Below are positions 5,957 through 13,039 of a stretch of DNA of 13,948 nucleotides, one piece after another (the stretch's first letter is position 1; every line of letters begins with the position of its first letter). A program made the translations under genes and the position numbers. The DNA is taken from the NCBI GenBank assembly GCA_900321145.1, contig ONVB01000020.1, forward strand, positions 1 to 13,948, read 5' to 3'. The notes under the pieces were generated by a model. It had not been told where the DNA came from. It saw nothing but the letters and a program-made list of their open reading frames with translations, and made no database searches. This DNA comes from an uncultured Eubacteriales bacterium. Lineage in GTDB: Bacteria; Bacillota; Clostridia; Lachnospirales; Lachnospiraceae.

Positions 5957-7849
5957 ATGCGTAACGGATTAGGACGGGGACTCGGCATATATCTGATACT
6001 TTTTTTGGTCGGATTCTGCATAGTCCTTTGGATGCAGCGAAAGAACAACACGGTGGATACATCTTATACGATCGATGATTTTCAGCGCGAGATAGGCGAG
6101 AAAATGATCGACGAGATCAAGATATACCAGAACACCGAAACGCCAACAGGTACAGTGCTTGTAGCCTACAAGGGTTCAAGACAGACCATGCAGTTCTATG
6201 TCTCTGACGTAAATGAGGTTCAGAACATAGTCATGGAGCACGGTGACGGAACCGTGAAGATGAGCTTAGAGGATGTGACAAGGCAGAGCGCTTTCTGGAC
6301 ATGGCTTCCGCTTATCATATCGGTGATACTTATCATAGTTATGTTCTCCATGATGATGGGAAGTATCTCCGGCGGCGGCAGCTCGAGCGGCGGAAAGGTG
6401 ATGAACTTCTCCAAGAGCCGTGCGAAGATGTCTACCGAGAAGGATAACAAGATCAAGTTCGCCGACGTGGCGGGACTTGAGGAGGAAAAGGAGGATATGA
6501 CCGAGTTGGTCGACTTCCTTAAGGATCCCGAGAAGTATAACCGCTTAGGAGCAAGGATTCCCAAGGGCGTTCTCTTAGAGGGCCCTCCGGGAACAGGTAA
6601 GACGCTTCTTGCCAAGGCAGTTGCGGGTGAGGCGGGAGTTCCGTTCTTTTCCATATCGGGTTCGGACTTCGTGGAGATGTTCGTCGGTGTCGGTGCATCA
6701 CGTGTGCGTGACCTGTTCGAGGACGCTAAGAAGAATGCTCCGTGTATAGTATTCATAGATGAGATAGATGCGGTCGCAAGAAGAAGAGGTTCGGGTCTCG
6801 GCGGCGGACATGACGAGCGTGAGCAGACACTTAACCAGATGCTCGTAGAGATGGACGGCTTCGAGAACAACGAGGGCATCATAGTCCTTGCTGCGACTAA
6901 CAGAGTAGACATACTTGATCCGGCTATATTGAGACCGGGACGTTTTGACAGAAAGGTCATGGTAGGAAGACCTGATGTCAAGGGACGTGAGGAGATACTT
7001 AAGGTTCATGTCAGAAATAAGCCTATAGCGGACGATGTGGATCTTCATGAGATAGCGAGAACTACCGCGGGCTTTGCGGGTGCGGATCTTGAGAACCTGA
7101 TGAATGAATCGGCCATAGCTGCGGCCAAGGCCAACAGAGCATTTATCAAGAAGGAGGATGTGGACAAGTCCTTCGTTAAGATCGGAATCGGCGGAGAGAA
7201 GAAGAGCCGTCTCGTACCCGAGAAGGAGAGGAAGATAACCGCTTATCACGAGGCGGGACATGCGATCCTTTTCCACCTTCTTTCGGAGGTGGGTCCGGTA
7301 CATTTGGTTTCTATAATACCTAACGGCAGAGGCGCAGGCGGATATACCATGCCTCTTCCGGAGAATGACAACGTATTCCTGACCAAGAAGAAGCTTTTGC
7401 AGGATATAGAGGTTGACTTCGGCGGCAGAATAGCCGAGGAACTTATATTCGGTGATATAACCACAGGCGCTTCGCAGGATATCAAGCAGGCTACCCAGAC
7501 AGCTCAGGCTATGGTTATCAAGTACGGTATGAGCGACAGGGTAGGACTTTTGAACTACGAGACCGAGAGTGAGGAGGTCTTCCTCGGCAGAGATCTCGGT
7601 CACAGCAGGACCTACAGTGACAAGATGGCAGCCATCATAGACAAGGAAGTCAGAAAGATAGTTGACTTCTGCTACGCAGAGGCAAGGAAGATCATAACCG
7701 ATAATATTGATTACCTGCACACCGTAGCTAAGCTGCTGCTTGAGAAGGAGAGAATAGACAGACCTGAGTTCGAGGCTATCTTCCCCGAGGGTATGGAGTC
7801 AAGCTTCGACGGCGGAGTTGAGTTTGAAACTGCTGTTGCTGGTGCATAA
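5957..7849 (+). CDS. ftsH: ATP-dependent zinc metalloprotease FtsH
   Basis: A 630-residue membrane-anchored AAA+ protease that degrades misfolded membrane proteins and regulators. Seen in order: TM1 (about 8-27), a short extracytoplasmic domain, TM2 (about 113-135), a Gly/Ser-rich linker, AAA+ core with Walker A GPPGTGKT at 209-216, pore loop FVEMFVGVGAS, Walker B FIDEID with D268-E269, the second region of homology (ATNRVDILDPAILRPGRFDRK), then the zinc site HEAGH at 431-435 and the third-ligand region GASQDIKQAT. Length is normal and all key residues are present. The ATG has AAAGGA seven bases upstream. A very strong terminator 38 bases after the stop ends the operon. Confidence 0.98.
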   Translation: MRNGLGRGLGIYLILFLVGFCIVLWMQRKNNTVDTSYTIDDFQREIGEKMIDEIKIYQNTETPTGTVLVAYKGSRQTMQFYVSDVNEVQNIVMEHGDGTVKMSLEDVTRQSAFWTWLPLIISVILIIVMFSMMMGSISGGGSSSGGKVMNFSKSRAKMSTEKDNKIKFADVAGLEEEKEDMTELVDFLKDPEKYNRLGARIPKGVLLEGPPGTGKTLLAKAVAGEAGVPFFSISGSDFVEMFVGVGASRVRDLFEDAKKNAPCIVFIDEIDAVARRRGSGLGGGHDEREQTLNQMLVEMDGFENNEGIIVLAATNRVDILDPAILRPGRFDRKVMVGRPDVKGREEILKVHVRNKPIADDVDLHEIARTTAGFAGADLENLMNESAIAAAKANRAFIKKEDVDKSFVKIGIGGEKKSRLVPEKERKITAYHEAGHAILFHLLSEVGPVHLVSIIPNGRGAGGYTMPLPENDNVFLTKKKLLQDIEVDFGGRIAEELIFGDITTGASQDIKQATQTAQAMVIKYGMSDRVGLLNYETESEEVFLGRDLGHSRTYSDKMAAIIDKEVRKIVDFCYAEARKIITDNIDYLHTVAKLLLEKERIDRPEFEAIFPEGMESSFDGGVEFETAVAGA

Positions 7850-7887
7850 ATGCATTTTCATACAGCAAAAAAACGGTAAAAAGCAGC

Positions 7888-7938
7888 AAAAAACGGCATT
7901 TTCGTTGGGTAGTTTATCTAACGGAAATGCCGTTTTTT
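7888..7938 (+). terminator. Strong, probably bidirectional terminator after ftsH
   Basis: A 19-bp stem (7888-7906 with 7920-7938) with a single wobble position, a 13-base loop, an A-run on the left and a T-run on the right. The symmetry would stop transcripts from either direction. This marks the end of the tilS-hpt-ftsH transcription unit. Confidence 0.93.
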
Positions 7939-8057
7939 ATACAATGTGCACAAAAACCGGAGAAAAAACATCCTGCGCTTCAAGCAAGGACGGTAAAATG
8001 CACAAAACATTTTTTTAATTTTCTAAATGTTTAGGCACACTTTTTAACTTATATGAG

Positions 8058-8063
8058 TATAAT
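8058..8063 (+). promoter_or_regulatory. -10 box of the candidate small RNA
   Basis: A consensus TATAAT with a predicted start near 8070. The matching -35 is poor: GGCACA at 8034-8039 with an 18-base spacer keeps only the ACA half. An AT-rich hairpin just upstream (8005-8032) may be a regulator site or an UP-like element. Confidence 0.45.
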
Positions 8064-8069
8064 AGCTAT

Positions 8070-8166
8070 TGTAACCCCCCAATACATTATATAGTTTTGC
8101 TACACCCCAAGTAACAAAATACCTTCTCCGAAAGGCCCTGCCGAGCGTTGGCAGGGCCTTTTACTT
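8070..8166 (+). ncRNA. Candidate C-rich small RNA
   Basis: A stretch of about 97 bases between a consensus -10 box and a GC-rich terminator, with no open frame of note. It carries two C boxes, CCCCCC (8075-8080) and CCCC (8105-8108), in AU-rich and probably unpaired surroundings, each followed by AA. C-rich unpaired boxes of this kind are used by Firmicute small RNAs such as RsaE/RoxS to bind Shine-Dalgarno sequences of target mRNAs. No known RNA family is recognised. Existence, ends and targets are inferred. Confidence 0.42.
8131..8165 (+). terminator. Intrinsic terminator in the ftsH-GNAT gap
   Basis: A 12-bp perfect GC-rich stem (8131-8142 with 8150-8161), a 7-base loop and a TTTTACTTT tail. 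ftsH transcription already ends at 7938, so this second terminator implies a separate transcript in the gap. Confidence 0.88.
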
Positions 8167-8295
8167 TGTGTATTACATGAACCGGGAGATTAGTCTGCTT
8201 TTCGTAGGTATCGAGGAAGAGTATGGATTAAGAGACCGGTCGCTGATCAGTAATCCCGATTTGATTTTGCGCAGGCCGCGGAAGTATAAGAATTC

Positions 8296-8324
8296 TTGCT
8301 TCACCGGTGAAAATATGATATAAA
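8296..8324 (+). promoter_or_regulatory. Extended -10 promoter of the GNAT-kinase cassette
   Basis: TTGCTT (8296-8301), a 17-base spacer and TATAAA (8319-8324), with TGA just upstream giving an extended -10 (TGnTATAAA). The predicted start falls on the A of the ATG at 8331. AAGG lies right against the ATG and is too close for a normal ribosome binding site, so leaderless translation is suggested. Confidence 0.68.
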
Positions 8325-8330
8325 AAAGGT

Positions 8331-9188
8331 ATGTTGATTTACGATATTACAAAAGAATTTGCGCAGGTGTTCGGGGATTTTGTGTCGGGTTTTGTGCTCG
8401 GGCAGATAGGGCGGGAAGGTTATCATAGTTTAGGTGAGATTTCGTACATCGGTAAGGAACCATATGCAACGGGTTTTTTGCAATACTATGACGGTAATCT
8501 GATAACAGATGGTACGGCGAGGATCACCTTCCTTTGTGTGCCTGAAGAAGAACGTGGAGAAAGCAACGCGTGGTCGCTTCTAAAGGAGATGGAGAAAAGG
8601 CTTAAAGCGCGAGGCATCAAAAAAGCACAGATCCGGTTGGGTGGGAGCGACATAATTAAGCTTCAAGACTATATGATCCACATGGGTTTTGCGGAAAAGA
8701 AGCTTGACGCTCCGGTCTTTCGCACGGAGCTTGGAATGTTTTTTGGTAAAAAGCTGCTTGACTGTCCCTCGTCCGAGGCTGTAAAAAGCCTGAAGGAGGT
8801 TCCGGTCAGAGAGGTGAGAAGGCTGCTTCATTCATTGCCTCCAAAGGAGCTTAAAAGCGTGGGGATCAAAGAGGATATTTCAGGAAGCGACTATGATGGA
8901 CGACTCAGTTTTATGTACAGAGAAGGGGAAAGAGAAGGTCTGTTCCTTACATCTGTTGTGCCCGAGGGCGGTGTTTTAGTTAGGCTGTGCGGTATCACCG
9001 GCTTGGCTTCGGCCCGTACGGTCCTTGCCATGATGGGAGAAGCGGGAAGGCTTCTGACTAAGATATGTGCAAAGAATACTCCGTTATATATCCCGTTAAC
9101 AAACGATAATACAAAAGAAACCATAGAAAGAGTGATACCGGATATCAAGCTTGAACCGGTCTGGATGGGGGAGATAAGTTATGGATGA
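8331..9188 (+). CDS. GNAT-like N-acetyltransferase, possibly two tandem domains
   Basis: A 285-residue protein whose first half looks like a GNAT acetyltransferase. A core strand ITFLCVPEEERGES (65-78) is followed by the helix NAWSLLKEMEKRLKARG and by the typical late segment LQDYMIHMGF (111-120). The acetyl-CoA loop is degenerate compared with the usual R/QxxGxG/A. The second half (about 160-285) has a similar rhythm, ending in ARTVLAMMGEAGRLLTKI, then PLYIPLTND and IKLEPVWMGEISYG, and may be a second, inactive GNAT fold. No signal peptide or membrane segment is visible. It overlaps the kinase-like gene by 8 bases (ATGGATGA), so the two are translationally coupled. The start looks leaderless. 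The substrate is unknown; the fold is inferred from pattern only. Confidence 0.7.
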   Translation: MLIYDITKEFAQVFGDFVSGFVLGQIGREGYHSLGEISYIGKEPYATGFLQYYDGNLITDGTARITFLCVPEEERGESNAWSLLKEMEKRLKARGIKKAQIRLGGSDIIKLQDYMIHMGFAEKKLDAPVFRTELGMFFGKKLLDCPSSEAVKSLKEVPVREVRRLLHSLPPKELKSVGIKEDISGSDYDGRLSFMYREGEREGLFLTSVVPEGGVLVRLCGITGLASARTVLAMMGEAGRLLTKICAKNTPLYIPLTNDNTKETIERVIPDIKLEPVWMGEISYG

Positions 9189-11025
9189 TGAATTATATAA
9201 GGATAAATCAAAGACTATATTCCATGAATTGATGGATGAGCGGAAAAAATCCAAAAAATCCTTTTTCGGAGAAAACCTGCCCCCGGTGCAGGAGCAGGAT
9301 ACTTCTGAGACCGAAGAGATTACGGCTCCCGTACTTTCTTACGGTGATTTTGCGGACAGGATAGAGAATGGAAACTATGACAGATCTGTATTTCTGCGCT
9401 GGAAGAAGAATCAATCGGAAAGCATGAAGCCGATCGTCAGCGGTGCGAGGGATCTGGCAAATATGCTACAGGCACAGGCGAGTCCCGAGGGCATACAGGT
9501 CATGCTGGATATATACAAAGGTTTAAAAGCAGCCTGCACTGCATATCTTGAGTCGCATGATCCGAAATCTTCGGAGGGGAAGGCCCGCTATGAACTTGTA
9601 CGGAAAATCTCCGAAAGAGTAACCGGTGAGATGAGTGAGGCGACGATCAATGCGGAGATATACTCAAAGAGCAAGGATGACACACCGCAAACATGGGCAG
9701 AGGTTCTGATCGGTGTTCACAGCATAGAGCTCAAGAAAGAGCAGGTGAAGGTACCTGACGGAGTTGTGGCACAGTCTTCGAAGCTTCTTAAGATCAAAGA
9801 CGGAGGTAAGAAATACTTTTTTAAATATAAAGAAAAAGCACCGGAGTTTGACACTGAAAGCATGCTCAGGGAAGTAACGGCTGACTATAAACAGAGGCTG
9901 GACATGCTTCTTAATAAACAGGGTCCTTTCGCCGGGCTTTCCGCCGAAGAAACAAAGATCGCAGCAAAGAAGATCATGGATGTTTTACAGGTGATTGCTG
10001 TTTTGGGGGACAGCCTTGTGAAGTATGGGATAGACAACTTTGATTCAAGAAGTGAGGAGGGGACACTGGACGAGCTGGAGGCGTGCGGTGCCAATGTTGA
10101 GGGCATAGACAAGGAAGCATATAAGGAGTTTTATGCGGCATATAAAAAAAAATATACGCTTGCCGCGGCATGCAAGGTAGCAGGGATAAAGGTCGGATCG
10201 GACGTCACCAAGCGCAATGAGGCGACAAGTGTGCTTGCTGATTTCCTTGGTATATCCGATATGATGATGAAGAGCAGTACCGTAAAGCTTGATGTAGAGG
10301 GAGATAAGATAGATGGTCTGCGTATGGATAAAGCTAAGGGAATCGAAGGAGCAGATGTCTGTAAAAAAGAGACCGCTTCCGGAAAAACGGTACATCTGAC
10401 ACCGGAGGCAATAAAACAGCTGTTTATCCTGCAGGTATTTGATATTTTATGCGGACAGATTGACCGGCATCAGGGCAACTACCTGGCACAATGCAAGACG
10501 AAGGGGGATGAGCTGTTGATAGAAGGAGTGACCGGTATCGATAATGATCTTTCCTTCGGAACACTTAGTTATCAGGACATTGTAATGAAAAAGAAACAAA
10601 TCCACGTGGCTAACAAGATGGAAAGTCTGGAGGTTTATAACGAGAAGACGAAAAAGATAGAGTCGGTTGCTCCTGCGATCGATGCCGACTTTGCCAATAA
10701 GATCCTCGCGTTGAAGCCTGAGATGATCGATCTGCTGCTCGGACGGCTGCTGGATAAGGACGAGCTTAGCGCTTGCAAGGACAGGCTTAAAGGATTGCAG
10801 CAATATATGATGAAAGAGAAGGCTCTGGATGAGAGCAGAAAAGCCGGGGAAAAGAGGTTTATGGCTTCTTTGGAGGAATGGAAGGCTTTCAGGGACGCGG
10901 TAGAAAAAGCCCCGTACACCGCAGCGCAGCCGAATTCCCCGAACGGAGAAAGAGTTCTTACACAGAGGGATTTAGATTATCATTCTCTGGTAAAATTTGG
11001 ATATATGGGTGAAAAGGTTTACTGA
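9181..11025 (+). CDS. Atypical kinase-like protein with DRHxGN ... IDND motif
   Basis: A 614-residue soluble protein of no family I can name. Seen: a charged, probably disordered N-terminus (1-60), a helical region (about 80-185), a strand-rich part with KLLKIKDGGKKYFFKYKEK (201-219) that could supply the ATP-binding lysine (K215 or K217) with a helix glutamate near E231, a long insertion (about 236-340), RNEATSVLADFLG (345-357), and strands ending IDGLRMDKAKG. Then comes the catalytic-like segment FDILCGQ-D428-R-H430-x-G-N433-Y, followed by GI-D454-N-D456-LSFG. DRHxxN plus an ID(N)D/DFG motif is the hallmark of PI3/PI4-kinase, HipA and related atypical kinases. A helical C-terminus follows. 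SD GGGGGAGA (9167-9174) lies in the GNAT gene. Kinase activity is inferred; the target could be protein, lipid or small molecule. Confidence 0.72.
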   Translation: MDDELYKDKSKTIFHELMDERKKSKKSFFGENLPPVQEQDTSETEEITAPVLSYGDFADRIENGNYDRSVFLRWKKNQSESMKPIVSGARDLANMLQAQASPEGIQVMLDIYKGLKAACTAYLESHDPKSSEGKARYELVRKISERVTGEMSEATINAEIYSKSKDDTPQTWAEVLIGVHSIELKKEQVKVPDGVVAQSSKLLKIKDGGKKYFFKYKEKAPEFDTESMLREVTADYKQRLDMLLNKQGPFAGLSAEETKIAAKKIMDVLQVIAVLGDSLVKYGIDNFDSRSEEGTLDELEACGANVEGIDKEAYKEFYAAYKKKYTLAAACKVAGIKVGSDVTKRNEATSVLADFLGISDMMMKSSTVKLDVEGDKIDGLRMDKAKGIEGADVCKKETASGKTVHLTPEAIKQLFILQVFDILCGQIDRHQGNYLAQCKTKGDELLIEGVTGIDNDLSFGTLSYQDIVMKKKQIHVANKMESLEVYNEKTKKIESVAPAIDADFANKILALKPEMIDLLLGRLLDKDELSACKDRLKGLQQYMMKEKALDESRKAGEKRFMASLEEWKAFRDAVEKAPYTAAQPNSPNGERVLTQRDLDYHSLVKFGYMGEKVY

Positions 11026-11050
11026 CAGTATCTTAAAATGAGGTGACGGA

Positions 11051-11473
11051 ATGTTTTATCTTAGAACGGAAGATGCGTTTGATTCGGCGCATTTTTTAGA
11101 CGGTTATACCGGAAAGTGCAGAAATATACACGGCCACAGGTGGCGTGTGGTCGCTGAGATAAAGGGTGAGGAATTAAAGACCGATCCTCAGGAGCGCGGT
11201 ATGCTCATGGACTTCTCCGAATTCAAGAAGGTGTTGAGGGAGATATGTGAGCGCCTCGATCATAAGCTTATAGCGGAGCAAGGAACTCTTACCGGGACTC
11301 TGAAGGAAGAGTTTGAGAAGATGGGTTTTGCTTTGGTCGAGGTGCCTTTCAGACCTACCTCCGAGGAGCTTGCAAGGTACTTCTTCAAAGAGCTTAAGAC
11401 TTCGGGGGTAGCCATAAGCAGGGTCGAGATGTATGAGACCCCGACGAACTGTGCCATATATGAGGAAACATAG
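11051..11473 (+). CDS. queD: 6-carboxytetrahydropterin synthase (QueD/PTPS family)
   Basis: A 140-residue member of the 6-pyruvoyl-tetrahydropterin synthase family. QueD turns 7,8-dihydroneopterin triphosphate into 6-carboxytetrahydropterin, the second step towards preQ0 and queuosine. Seen: zinc ligands H14 (SAHFL), H27 and H29 (NIHGHRW), catalytic C23, D70-H71 (RLDHK), PFRPTSEELARYF and the C-terminal E129 in YETPTNCAIY. Length is slightly above E. coli QueD (about 120). GAGGTGA (11040-11046) precedes the ATG. It starts 25 bases after the kinase-like gene, so co-transcription is likely. No queC, queE or queF lies in the window and no preQ1 riboswitch is seen, so another pterin role cannot be excluded. 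Confidence 0.92.
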   Translation: MFYLRTEDAFDSAHFLDGYTGKCRNIHGHRWRVVAEIKGEELKTDPQERGMLMDFSEFKKVLREICERLDHKLIAEQGTLTGTLKEEFEKMGFALVEVPFRPTSEELARYFFKELKTSGVAISRVEMYETPTNCAIYEET

Positions 11474-11491
11474 ATGCTGTAGGACTTGAAT

Positions 11492-11515
11492 CCGGGGAGT
11501 ATTCCCCGGTTTTTT
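11492..11515 (+). terminator. Intrinsic terminator after queD
   Basis: CCGGGGA (11492-11498) pairs perfectly with TCCCCGG (11503-11509) around the tetraloop GTAT, followed by six T. It ends 24 bases before the next start codon and closes the GNAT-kinase-queD unit. Confidence 0.92.
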
Positions 11516-11539
11516 AGGACTGATGACAGGGAATATACT

Positions 11540-13015
11540 ATGAAGAGGAATAAGATAATTGCAATGGTGGCCGTGATGATCGCGGCATGTATGATAGTGA
11601 TGTGGTCCGCGCCTGCGGGAGTTGTGACTTTTGCGGCAGAAAAGATAGAGATCATATATACAGAGAACGGGCATATGTTGGTTGAGTATCCTGAGGTCAA
11701 GGCGGACTGCACGCATGCGGGACATATAAAGTACTACGTGTGCGGTGACTGCGGTAAGCTCTATACGGATGCCCGGGCTGAACACGAGATAGAGCAGGGA
11801 AGTGAGGTGGTCCCGGCGCTCGGCCATGTGTGGGGCCCCTGGACGATAGTCAAAGAACCGACTTATACAGATTACGGCGTGAAGACAAGGGTGTGTCTGA
11901 GGGACTCGAGGCATACTCAGTCGGCCGGGATCGAACCGCTCGAACCTCCGGCAGAGCCGCAGATCACATATAAGGCCTATGTTCAAAAGACAGGGTGGCA
12001 GGCTGCCGTAAGGAACGGAAGCACCGCCGGCACCAGGGGAAGCTCTCTCAGGCTTGAAGCGCTTAAGGCAAACCTGATAGATGCCGACGGAGGTATAGAG
12101 TACAGGGTTTATGTCGAGGGAAGCGGCTGGCAGGCCTACGGTTCCGACGGAACGACAGCGGGTACGGTGGGCAAGTCCAAGCGGATCGAAGCATTTCAGG
12201 CAAGGCTTACCGGAAATGTATCGAAGACCCACGCACTTTACTACAGGGTATATGTGCAGAACTTCGGATGGCTCGGATGGGCGAAGGGCGGCCTGATCAC
12301 GGGAACGGGAGATTACGGTTATCGTGTGGAAGCGCTTCAGATGAAGCTGCTCAAGGCAGGCGATAAGGCGCCGGCTTCATCCAAACAGATCTTTATGAGG
12401 GACAGGTCGAAGAAGACGCTTTATGTCATAAGCGGTATAAAGAGCACGGGTATAGACAGAAAGCTTACATATAACAAAGAGGGACTTTTGGTCAGGGACG
12501 AATATAAAGACATCTGTGTTATAAACTACAGCTATAATCCCGATAATCTTCTGTCGGAGGCGGAGGTTTTAATAGGCGACAACGGCAAGGACGGCACAGA
12601 GACCTACAGGTTCTTTTATGACAAGCTGAAGAACAGGACAAAAGTGGAATTTACCAGCACGACCGGCAGAAGCTTTACATTTAACTATACGTATAACAAG
12701 TCGGGTGAACTGACGGCGTACAGCGAGCGAAGCTATCGCTACACTAACGGCAGGATAAGTGCCGTGAGGGGCAACCCGACATCACCGTGGGATAAGGTAG
12801 TCTATGACTCTGGCGGAAATATATCGAAGATCGGCAGCAGGAGCTTCGATAACGTCTACGAGAACGGACGTCTGGTGAAGAATATAGACGGAAGGTATAC
12901 TTATAAGCAGATCGTGGTTGACGCAGGCTGTGTCGACCTTGTGAGAAAACAGCAGTGGTCGCTGATAAACGAGGATATAGATGCGCTTTTTGCGGTGATC
13001 ATCGGCTGGGGTTAG
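11540..13015 (+). CDS. Secreted protein with three ChW repeats and YD-like C-terminus
   Basis: A 491-residue probable exported protein. Seen: a signal peptide (KRNK, then a hydrophobic core to about residue 32, cleavage near TFAA-EK); a Cys/His region with C57, C68-x2-C71 and GHVWGPWTIVKEPTYTDYGVKTRVC, a motif common in clostridial surface proteins; and three repeats at about 143-275, each with a Y-x-x-YVQ/YVE-x-x-GW core and AGT-x-G-x-x-x-R-x-EA, matching clostridial hydrophobic W (ChW) repeats. A C-terminal part (about 290-460) is rich in Y-x-Y and N-G pairs and resembles YD/RHS-type repeats. No sortase motif is seen. ChW repeats are thought to bind cell-surface or extracellular substrates. 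The frame extends back to TTG 11486, through the terminator. ATG 11540 with AGGGA seven bases upstream is chosen. Confidence 0.83.
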   Translation: MKRNKIIAMVAVMIAACMIVMWSAPAGVVTFAAEKIEIIYTENGHMLVEYPEVKADCTHAGHIKYYVCGDCGKLYTDARAEHEIEQGSEVVPALGHVWGPWTIVKEPTYTDYGVKTRVCLRDSRHTQSAGIEPLEPPAEPQITYKAYVQKTGWQAAVRNGSTAGTRGSSLRLEALKANLIDADGGIEYRVYVEGSGWQAYGSDGTTAGTVGKSKRIEAFQARLTGNVSKTHALYYRVYVQNFGWLGWAKGGLITGTGDYGYRVEALQMKLLKAGDKAPASSKQIFMRDRSKKTLYVISGIKSTGIDRKLTYNKEGLLVRDEYKDICVINYSYNPDNLLSEAEVLIGDNGKDGTETYRFFYDKLKNRTKVEFTSTTGRSFTFNYTYNKSGELTAYSERSYRYTNGRISAVRGNPTSPWDKVVYDSGGNISKIGSRSFDNVYENGRLVKNIDGRYTYKQIVVDAGCVDLVRKQQWSLINEDIDALFAVIIGWG

Positions 13016-13039
13016 AATCTTGGTAAAAGGGGGCAGAAA

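Larger units (their letters stand above)
7850..8330. other. 481-bp gap between ftsH and the GNAT-like gene
   Basis: No convincing gene lies here. It holds the ftsH terminator (7888-7938), the palindrome TGTGCACA (7945-7952), the repeated string GCACAAAA, an AT-rich hairpin (8005-8012 with 8025-8032), a TATAAT box (8058-8063), a candidate small RNA with its own terminator, a 48-codon open frame without a ribosome binding site (8177-8323), and the extended -10 promoter of the next gene. A longer frame across 7818-8018 runs through the terminator and is not credible. Confidence 0.7.

Noticed and set aside
6698..7720. Long reverse-strand frame of 340 codons opposite ftsH, and another of 352 codons at 11174-12232
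   Set aside because: Both are shadows of well-supported forward genes; their translations have no recognisable domains and no ribosome binding sites were seen.
7818..8018. 66-codon frame across the end of ftsH
   Set aside because: It overlaps ftsH and passes through the 19-bp terminator stem. Its composition is low complexity and Lys/Gln-rich.
11026..11050. preQ1 riboswitch ahead of queD
   Set aside because: The gap is only 25 bases and contains just a ribosome binding site.
11486..11539. TTG start for the ChW-repeat protein
   Set aside because: The frame runs through a perfect terminator. ATG 11540 begins a proper signal peptide.
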